From Nipponacmea schrenckii (taxonomy: Eukaryota; Mollusca; Gastropoda; Lottiidae): a stretch of 64,000 nt of DNA. Of this stretch, positions 24,201 to 33,554 are shown in pieces. The notes below the pieces were generated by a model. The model ran no database searches and was not told the DNA's origin. It saw only the letters and a program-made list of their open reading frames with translations. Positions within the stretch are counted from its first letter, which is position 1, and the number at the start of each line of letters is the position of its first letter. A program made the translations under genes and the position numbers. Location: the NCBI GenBank assembly GCA_030562195.1, contig CM060199.1, positions 31,826,338-31,890,337 on the forward strand, given 5' to 3'.

Positions 24201-26449
24201 AGGCGGTAAAGCTGGTAAAAAAGGAGGGAAAGTTGGTAAAAAAGGTGAAAAAGCTGGTAAAAAAGGCGGTAAAGCAGGTAAAAAAGGAGGTAAAACTGGT
24301 AAAAAAGGTGGAAAAGCTGGTAAAAAAGGTGGTAAAGCTGGTAAAAAAGGTCAAAAAGCTGGTAAAAAGGGAAGCAAAGCTAGTAAAAAAGGCGGCAAGG
24401 CTGGTAAAAAAGGCGGTAAAGCAGGTAAAAAAGGCGTTAAAGCTAGTAAAAAGGGCGGCAAAGCTGGTATCAAAAGTGGAAAAGCTGGTAAAAAAGGTGG
24501 AAAAGCTGGTAAAAAAGGTGGAAAAGCTGGTAAAAAAGGAGGCAAAGCTGGTAAAAAAGGTGGAAAAGCTGGTAAAAAAGGTGGAAAAGCTGGTAAAAAA
24601 GGCGGTAAAACTGGTAAAAAAGGAGGCAAAGCTGGTAAAAAAGGCGTTAAAACTGGTAAAAAGGGCGGTAAAGCTGGTAAAAAAGGAGGGAAAGCTGGTA
24701 AAAAAGTCGGTAAAGCTGGTAAAAAAGGCTGTAAAAATAGTAAAAAAGTCGGCAAAGCTGGTAAAAAAGGTGCAAAAGCTGGTAAAAAAGTCGGTAAAAA
24801 AGGCGGTAAAGCTGGTAAAAAGGGCGGAAAAGCTGGTATTAAAAGTGGAAAAGCTGGCAAAAAAGGTGGAAAAACTGGCAAAAAAGGTGGAAAAGCTGGT
24901 AAAAAAGGTGTAAAAGCAGGTAAAAAAGGCGGTAAAGCTGGTGAAAAAGCTGGTAAAAAAGATGGAAAGGCTGGTAAAAAAGGCGGTAAAGCTGGTAAAA
25001 AAGGAGGCAAAGCTGGTAAAAAAGGCGTTAAAACTGGTAAAAAAGGCGGTAAAGCTGGTAAAAAAGGAGGGAAAGTTGGTAAAAAAGGTGAAAAAGCTGG
25101 TAAAAAAGGCAGTAAAGCTGGTAAAAAAGGAGGTAAAACTGGTAAAAAAGGTGGAAAAGCTGGTAAAAAAGGTGGTAAAGCTGGTAAAAAAGGTCAAAAA
25201 GCTGGAAAAAAAGGGCGTTAAAACTGGTAAAAAAGGCGGTAAAGCTGGTAAAAAAGGAGGGAAAGTTGGTAAAAAAGGTGAAAAAGCTGGTAAAAAAGGC
25301 GGTAAAGCAGGTAAAAAAGGAGGTAAAACTGGTAAAAAAGGTGGAAAAGCTGGTAAAAAAGGTGGAAAAGCTGGTAAAAAAGGTGGAAAAGCTGGTAAAA
25401 AAGGCGATAAAACTGGTAAAAAAGGAGGCAAAGCTGGTAAAAAAGGCGTTAAAACTGGTAAAAAGGGCGGTAAAGCTGGTAAAAAAGGAGGGAAAGCTGG
25501 TAAAAAAGTCGGTAAAGCTGGTAAAAAAGGCTGTAAAACTAGTAAAAAAGTCGGCAAAGCTGGTAAAAAAGGTGGAAAAGCTGGTAAAAAAGTCGGTAAA
25601 AAAGGCGGTAAAGCTGGTAAAAAGGGCGGAAAAGCTGGTATTAAAAGTGGAAAAGCTGGCAAAAAAGGTGGAAAAGCTGGCAAAAAAGGTGGAAAAGCTG
25701 GTAAAAAAGGTGTAAAAGCCGGTAAAAAAGGCGGTAAAGCTGGTAAAAAAGGTGAAAAAGCTGGTAAAAAAGGCGGTAAAGCTGGTAAAAAAGGGGGCAA
25801 AGCTGGTACAAAAGGCGTTAAAACTGGTAAAAATGGTGGTAAAGCTGGTAACAAAGGCGGAAAAGCTGGTAAAAAAGTCGGCAAAGCTGTTAAAAAAAGT
25901 GGAAAAATTGGTAAAAGAGGCGGTAAAGCTTGTAAAAAAGGTGGAAAAGCTGGTAAAAAAGGTGGAAAACCTGATAAAAAAGGTGGTAAAGCTGGTAAAA
26001 AAGGTCAAAAAGCTGGTAAAAAGGGAAGCAAAGCTGGTAAAAAAGGCGGCAAGGCTGGTAAAAAAGGCGGTAAAGCAGTTAAAAAAGGCGGTAAAGCTAG
26101 TAAAAAGGGCGGCAAAGCTGGTATCAAAAGTAGAAAAGCTGGTAAAAAAGGGGGAAAAGCTGGAAAAAAAGGCGGTAAAACTGGTAAAAAAGGTGGCAAA
26201 GCTGGTAAAAAAGCAGGGAAAGCTGGCAAAAAAGGTGGAAAAGCTGGTATAAAAGGCGGTAAAGCTGGTAAAAAAGGCGGTAAAGCTAGTAAAAAAGGTG
26301 GCAAAGCTGCTAAAAAAGGTGGAAAAGCTGGTAAAAAAGTCGGCAAAGCTGGTAAAAAAGGTGGAAAAGCTGGTAAAAAAGGCGGTAAAGCTGGTAAAAA
26401 AGGCGTCAAAGCTGGTAAAAAAGGTGGAAAAGCTGGTAAAAAAGGCGGT
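18297..26449 (+). pseudogene. Continuation of the Lys-Gly-Gly repeat with broken frame
   Basis: The 21-base GGKAGKK unit continues to the assembly gap, but the reading frame changes many times. Dense damage lies at about 18297-18370, 19370-19960, 20610-20700 and 22105-22250, where GGCGGTAAAGC appears as GGGGAAAGC and GCAGG as GAGG. These are repeated small losses of C or T. Between damaged patches the KGG frame is long and clean (for example 24941 to the gap). This looks more like consensus error in a long tandem repeat than evolutionary decay, so the stretch is probably part of the same giant protein. The segment at 18465-18770 closely copies 17250-17555. Confidence 0.6.
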
Positions 26450-26949
26450 NNNNNNNNNNNNNNNNNNNNNNNNNNNNNNNNNNNNNNNNNNNNNNNNNNN
26501 NNNNNNNNNNNNNNNNNNNNNNNNNNNNNNNNNNNNNNNNNNNNNNNNNNNNNNNNNNNNNNNNNNNNNNNNNNNNNNNNNNNNNNNNNNNNNNNNNNNN
26601 NNNNNNNNNNNNNNNNNNNNNNNNNNNNNNNNNNNNNNNNNNNNNNNNNNNNNNNNNNNNNNNNNNNNNNNNNNNNNNNNNNNNNNNNNNNNNNNNNNNN
26701 NNNNNNNNNNNNNNNNNNNNNNNNNNNNNNNNNNNNNNNNNNNNNNNNNNNNNNNNNNNNNNNNNNNNNNNNNNNNNNNNNNNNNNNNNNNNNNNNNNNN
26801 NNNNNNNNNNNNNNNNNNNNNNNNNNNNNNNNNNNNNNNNNNNNNNNNNNNNNNNNNNNNNNNNNNNNNNNNNNNNNNNNNNNNNNNNNNNNNNNNNNNN
26901 NNNNNNNNNNNNNNNNNNNNNNNNNNNNNNNNNNNNNNNNNNNNNNNNN
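26450..26949. other. Assembly gap (500 N)
   Basis: Exactly 500 undetermined bases, a typical placeholder length. It separates the lysine-rich repeat from non-coding repeat DNA, so the 3' end of the giant gene is not visible. Confidence 0.99.
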
Positions 26950-27414
26950 GAAATTTAGCACATAGATACAATGGATCATTATCTACCTTTTCTTGGAGAC
27001 CGATTTTCAAATTTCGTATTTTCTTTCGAATTATTTAAATTTCGATTTTTTCAAAATTAGGTCACTTCAACGGCTACGGAAGGTGTGACCCACTTAATCT
27101 ATGACCTTGAAAATTAGGTCAAATTATATTCAATATATTGTCTACGAGAAGATATTTTTTAATTTGGCTTACTTAAAAAATTCATAGAGATAAGTGTACT
27201 TAAATACAGCAAAAATTGATAATTTTCATATTTTCGCCATCATTAACCGTTACGGAAGGTGTGACCTAATTATTTTATGACTTTGAAAACTAGGTCAAAT
27301 GATATTCAATATATTGTCTAGATGTAGGTAATTGCAAATTTAGCCTACATAATATTTTAAGGCTCTCGAAATACGTTCATAATTGTAAGCAATTCTAGTT
27401 TTTTTTTTTTTTTT
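26950..27414. repeat. Direct repeat copy 1, ending in poly-T
   Basis: This block begins GAAATTTAGCACA at the gap edge and ends in an 18-base T run. It recurs at 28039-28504 with modest divergence. Inside it, a ~185-base half (GGAAGGTGTGACC ... TATTCAATATATTGTCTA) is itself repeated in tandem. No coding potential was seen. Confidence 0.75.
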
Positions 27415-27512
27415 GTAATTCTTGGATGAGTTTGCAGACAAACTGGTAAAAGGTGCAGAAATTCTAAATCTACAGTTGATCTTAGAATGATTTCTATTAT
27501 CAAATAAAACAA

Positions 27513-29355
27513 AACCGGAAGTTCTATCTCTGACAGGAAGTGAGAACCGGAAGTTCAGGTTTTTTTGCTTTAGCAAGTTTATTTTCAGTTCGATTTTGAC
27601 CGGATTTTCAGATTTGAAAACTTCAATGTATTTGTCAACTAACAATTATAGGTTTTATGCAATTAGGTTAAATATTTTACCCACGATTTGCAATTCAATA
27701 TTCAAGGGTCATCGGCAAAAATTTCAGACCGTGATTTCTCCTTTAATATAAATGGTAAAATTTTGAAACTTTACCAGTTGATAGGCGATATGATTATAAT
27801 TTTTGAAAAAATGTGAAAAAAAAATTCCACTTCCGGTTTAGCCTCAAATGACGTAATTACGTAACTTCCGGTCTATAACTGCTAGGTGAAAAGTGAAAAC
27901 TGTTTTATAAATAACTTGTCAATAGTAATTGATTTGACCTAAATAATTAGGTCCAGCTGCCATATCGGCCGCCATTTTGAATTTTGGTTACAATTCTTAA
28001 ATCCAAAATTCAGACACTACTGATAGACCGATTTTGATGAAATTTAGCACAGAGATACAATGGATCATTATCCACCTTTTCTTGGAGGCCGATTTTTAAA
28101 TTTCGTTTTTTTTTTTCGAATTATTCAAATTTCGATTTTTTCAAAATTGGGTCACTTTAACGGCTACGGAATGTGTGACCCACTTAATCTATGACCTTGA
28201 AAATTAAGTCAAATAATATTCAATATATTGTTTAGGGGTAGGTATATTTTTATTTGGCTTACTTAAAAAATTCACAGAGATAAGTGTACTTAAATACAGC
28301 AAAAATTGATAATTTTCATATTTTCGCCATCTTTAACCGTTACGGAAGGTGTGACCTAATTATTTTATGACTTTGAAAACTAGGTCAAATGATATTCAAT
28401 ATATTGTCTAGATGTAGGTTATTGCAAATTTAGCCTACATAATATTTTAAGGCTCTCGAAATACGTTCATAATTGTAAGCAATTCTAGTTTTTTTTTTTT
28501 TTTTGTCTCTTTCTGGTCACGCTCCCCAGCCATAACTGCAAATGTCTTACACAATCTGGCGTGATATTGTAACGTAATCTAGTGCTCGTTGTTGTTTAAA
28601 TGTAAAAAATTTTGCCCCGGTAGAAACGTCACAAATTTTATTTTTGTTTACTAACTCACGGCTCGTTTTTTTATCCAATCTGGTTCGGACTTTTTTTATT
28701 TACTACTTATAACTTAGATTTACATAATAGCAGTTTAAAAATTTTGAAATTTTTACTTTTGTTGCTGACTTTTGAATTTTAAAATTTAACACTTTTTCTA
28801 ACTTTTGCAAGTTTGATTAGATCGAAATCAAAATTTGCAGTTAGATAAACATTTTTCTTGTCAAGAAAAATCTGTTTTCAAAATGTCGACATCACTTCCG
28901 GTTTCGGCGTCATACGTCGCTAAACTTCAAATTTAAACTTCCGGAATTCTAAAGATATTGGAATTTTTTTTTTGCAATTAGTTACTATTAACCCATAATG
29001 ATTTTATAATTAACAAAAATTGAACCGGAAGTAACAGATCAGTCGCCATCATTAAACCACTTACTTTTGTAAAGTGAAAAATTGGGCCTTAGGGTTTAAT
29101 CGGACAATTGTAATTTTGATGTATATGTAATCTTCAATCGATTGCTAACAATTCTTAGGAAGCCGAATTTTGAATTTCGATTTAGTTTACCTTTCATTTC
29201 CGGTTTTTTTTTTTTCACTCAGTGCCTAATTTTCCAACGTTCATATATCTTGACCTTGACCTGTGGTGACCATGTGACCTGCACAAAAGTTGTTGCCCTT
29301 GTCGAGATCTATCCATTGATGTCTTCATTTGTGTTGTGAAATGTCAACTTCCGGT
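27513..29355. other. Gene-poor stretch with clustered ACTTCCGG-type motifs
   Basis: No gene was recognised here. By eye, CCGGAAGT or its complement (allowing the outer base to vary) occurs near 27514, 27546, 27828, 27867, 28895, 28938, 29024, 29197 and 29347, far more than chance. The core resembles an ETS-factor site, but its presence in repeat-like DNA makes an interspersed element more likely. TGACCT-like steps (TGACCTTGACCT near 29251) are mixed in. Confidence 0.45.
28039..28504. repeat. Direct repeat copy 2, ending in poly-T
   Basis: Second copy of the block at 26950-27414, about 1089 bases downstream, with the same internal half-repeat and the same terminal T run. It is probably a fragment of an interspersed element family. 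I cannot name the family. Confidence 0.75.
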
Positions 29356-30070
29356 TTTACAGCCATTTGAAAATTGCACTTTTTAACTTCGAAGAGCTCT
29401 GTCACGTGACCTCATTTACATACGTCAAAATTTCTTTTATGTCCTTATTACGCGTAGTTTATTCTTTCCAATGGTGTATAACACTTTATATTTTGATCAA
29501 AATTGCGCTTTTTAATATTTGAAAATTTTGTTCTTAGTTCTATATTAATTGTGCGTGATTTATGAAAAAGCACGTGTTTTTTTTTAAATTTACGTCTTAT
29601 TTTTTCACAAAAATTGGTAGATGAGTAGACAAAAAATTATCATTAAAGATTCCGATAGAACATTTTCCGAAATTAGCCGGAAACGTCCGAAAATGACCAA
29701 AAATGTAGAAAATCACAGAAATCGGAATTTTCGGATTAAATTTTTGCACAAACTTGCAATTTTTTTATTCCACAGAATTAGTACCATCAATATCTTCATT
29801 TTGTATGTATGCCGTATATGCAAATTCCTAACCGTTTGATCGCCATCTTGAAATATGCAAATTATTGGAAAAATACTACTCGTCCGCCATTTTTAATCCT
29901 ATTTTTTCAGACTTGTTTTGAAATATAATTTGGATAATTATCTAGGTCCTCTAGTGGCATATTTTTCAATTTCAAATTTGTCTTTGGACCAGGTCCTGCC
30001 AAAGTTTTTCAAAACTGACTTCCGTCTGAAAGTTCATAACTTTTGAACTCTACCATATGCATCCTTTTGA

Positions 30071-30283
30071 TCTCAAAACAACATCACCAGAGAGGCACTG
30101 GACTGGAATCCCCAAGGGCATAGAAGACAAGGACGACCTTTACATAGCTTGAAAAGAATAAGACTGAGAGAGCTAGGAAGGATTGGCAAGACCTGGAATG
30201 AAGCAAAAAGAACAGCTCATAACAGAGTGAGATGGAGAACGTCTGTAGCAGCCCTATTCTCCGCAAGGAACGAAGAGGACTAA
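30071..30283 (+). mobile_element. Non-LTR retrotransposon remnant (reverse transcriptase C-terminal tail)
   Basis: The plus frame ends at TAA 30281-30283 and encodes ALDWNPQGHRRQGRPLH followed by a Trp-Arg-rich end (RVRWRTSVAALF). This matches the C-terminal tail common to many animal LINE reverse transcriptases (W-x-P-Q-G-x-R-x-x-G-R-P, then T-W-x-x-x-x-x-x-A-x-x-R-x-x-W). Only the last ~70 codons are present, so it is a 5'-truncated relic. Confidence 0.75.
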
Positions 30284-30769
30284 CTTACTAATATGCATCC
30301 TTTATTTTTCTGCACAATCATCTTCATTGGCTAAAGGTTCATGTGATACCTTGATTTCTAATTTTAGTAAAGAACATTTGGATTAATAGGGATGCAAAAA
30401 TTGGTAATTTGCATATTTCTCGTATCTTCAGATGGTTATATCTCATGAACAAGACTCTTTGCAACATTCTAATTGACATTATTGTGATGTGATTTTTATC
30501 AGCTTTCTATCAATATCTTTATTTTAGCTATAGACCGAAAACTGATGAAAATATGCCTAGTAGAAAATAAGCGATTTTAACATTCATATTTTTTTATATT
30601 TAGTTCTATTTAACTTAAAAACAAAATTCGAACAGATTTATAATGTGCAAATTCCCAGCTTTCAAGCAATATATAAATCAATATGTATAAATAAAAATTG
30701 CGAAAAGTTTAAGAATAAAATTACACTCTAATTAAACAGATATAAATGCAACAGGTCATAAAGTCTGAT

Positions 30770-32340
30770 TGTGTTAATTTCTTATCTTTTGGTCAAGACA
30801 CAAATTTTGACATTTCCAGTTAAAATATCTCAACCAATCAAAATAAGTCATTAGACTTTGTGGGCGTGGTTAAACCCAGATATTTTACATCACTGTGTGT
30901 ATTTTTCTTTCAATCGAAATAGGGTCTCTGAGGATCAGTCAATATGTGTTATTTTGATGGACATGTATATAGAATCTATAACCGATTGCCGAAATTTATA
31001 TGGAAACTGATTTTTGAATTTTTAATTTGATTTTGATTTAATTACGATTAAAAATTATAAAAACTTCGAAGGTGTATATTGTGACGTTGACCTTTGGCGA
31101 TCTTTATACCTGTACATATGTGATACGTTCTATCCAATGACATATTAAGCTTTATAGCAAAATGTAAACTTTCGGTTTATCGGCATTTAAAAATTGCGAA
31201 TTTTTCCTATAGAACGGTCAATTCACAAATTTTGACATTTCCAGTTGAAGTTTCCAAAACAAGTCAATGGACTTTGTGGGCGTGGTTAAGCCCAGATATT
31301 TTTACATCACAAACCTTAATGATTGCCAGTCTATTAACAAGCTTAAATGTCACGTGTTAAATCATGAATAAATCATCTCTCCCAATAATCGCAAAATCAA
31401 TCTACATTCTATCCTTAAATGACAGCCAGGAGACCAACAAATTCTAAATAGCCCGAAAGCTGCAGAACTGTTACAAACCGGTCTAGTTATTCTTTCCAAT
31501 GGTGTATAACACTTGATATTTGATCAAAATTGCACGTTTTAAATTTGCAAATTTTGTAATTTCTTCTATATTAACTCTTTAAATCGAAATAGGATCTCGG
31601 AAGATAATTCTATTTGTGTTATTTTGATGTACATGTATATAGAATCTATTGCCGAAATATAAATGGAAACCGATTTTTGAATTGTTATTTTGATTTTGAT
31701 TTTTTTACGATTAAAAATTAATCCAGTTAAAATGATTCAAAGATATTATATATCTTAAATAAAAGGAATGATTGTTCATTTCTCGTTGTGGGCGATGTAT
31801 GATATGGAATATTTGGAAGGAAATGACAACCTTTAGAATTTTAAATGATATTCTCTTAAGCAAAAATAATGTACAGTTGAGAGGACTAGTGGTATAAGGG
31901 ACGCAACTCTATAAAATACTCTCTTAACTTGCCACAAATTGCAGGATCTAATGTTCCTACTACACCTAAATTAAGATTGATAAATAAATAAATAAACAAA
32001 TTAAAAGTATCAACGATCTGGAAAGTTAATTTAATCCGAGATCAATTTGTAATCTAAAATAAGGTGTTATGTCCCTTAGACCACAAATTTGTTTTTTCGA
32101 CGTTTTGTTTTACACACTAATTAAACAGATATAAATGTTACAAGAAGAGTTAAGAAGATAATGTAACAGGGCAAAAAGTCAAATTGTGTTAATTTCTTAT
32201 CGTTTGGTCAAGACAAATTTTGACATTTCCAGTTTAAGTATCGCAACCAATCAAAACAAGTCATTATACTGAGTAGGCGTGGTTACGTTCTATTTTAAAT
32301 GACAGCCAGGAGATATAACAAATTCTAAATATCTCGGAAG
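30770..32340. repeat. Overlapping decayed copies of a dispersed repeat
   Basis: Blocks recur out of order. A piece with TTGTGGGCGTGGTTAA appears near 30858 and 31274 and a diverged form near 32272. A piece with GACATGTATATAGAATCTAT occurs near 30958 and 31630. TTCTTTCCAATGGTGTATAA occurs near 29463 and 31491. No open frame of note was seen. It is probably an A/T-rich non-autonomous element inserted or duplicated several times. Confidence 0.55.
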
Positions 32341-32509
32341 CTGCACAATTGTTACAAACAGGTCTAGTTATTATTATGGAATTGGATATTATAAATGCAA
32401 CGTTTCACCCATGCAATAGAAGGGACGCGCACTGCCTTGGTACCGTCTAACGGTTCTAGTTTTTGATTTTTTTTAAATTTTTGTCCAATTCTCGTGTACT
32501 GTCTAGCCT

Positions 32510-33554
32510 TAATTTTAGAACGTCATTCTAATTATTTTGGTGAAGAATATGGAAATAATTCATTATGTTTTAATTTTAAAGCATGATTCTAATTATTTTG
32601 GTGAAGAATAAGGAAATAATTCATTATGTTTTAATTTTAGAACATCATTCTAATTATTTTGGTGAAGAATATGGAAATAATTCATTATGTTTAAATTTTA
32701 GAGCATGATTCTAATTATTTTGGGGAAGAATATGGAAATAATTCATTATGTTTAAATTTTAGAGCGTGATTCTAATTATTTTGGGGAAGAATATGGAAAT
32801 AATTCATTATGTTTAAATTTTAGAACGTGATTCTAATTATTTTGGTGAAGAATATGGAAATAATTCATTATGTTTTAATTTTAAAGCATGATTCTAATTA
32901 TTTTGGGGAAGAATATGGAAATAATTCATTATGTTTAAATTTTAGAACGTGATTCTAATTATTTTGGAGAAGAATATGGAAATAATTCATTATGTTTATA
33001 TTTTAGAGCGTGATTCTAATTATTTTGGGGAAGAATATGGAAATAATTCATTATGTTTAAATTTTAGAGCGTGATTCTAATTATTTTGGGGAAGAATATG
33101 GAATTAATTCATTATGTTTAAATTTTAGAGCGTGATTCTAATTATTTTGGGGAAGAATATGGAAATAATTCATTATGTTTAAATTTTAGAGCATGATTCT
33201 AATTATTTTGGTGAAGAATATGGAAATAATTCATTATGTTTAAATTTTAGAAGTGATTCTAATTATTTTGGTGAAGAATATGGAAATAATTCATTATGTT
33301 TAAATTTTAGAAGGTGATTCTAATTATTTAGGTGAAGAATATGGAAATAATTCATTATGTTTAAATTTTAGAGCATGATTCTAATTATTTTGGTGAAGAA
33401 TATGGAAATAATTCATTATGTTTAAATTTTAGAAGGTGATTCTAATTATTTAGGTGAAGAATATGGAAATAATTCATTATGTTTAAATTTTAGAGCATGA
33501 TTCTAATTATTTTGGTGAAGAATATGGAAATAATTCATTATGTTTGAATTTTAG
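32510..33554 (+). repeat. 61-base minisatellite derived from an exon and its splice acceptor
   Basis: About 17 head-to-tail units of 61 bases (range 60-63) end directly in the coding exon at 33555. Each unit carries TTTTAG, then bases matching the first ~50 of that exon (GATTCTAATTATTTTGG ... TCATTATGTTT). The array is therefore repeated acceptor-plus-exon-start. A 61-base unit is not a multiple of three, so inclusion of one unit would shift the frame. Confidence 0.85.

Noticed and set aside
5015..26449. Minus-strand [13 protein letters not shown] frames and plus-strand KLVKKA frames
   Set aside because: Shadows of the 21-base Lys-Gly-Gly unit, which lacks stops in several frames.
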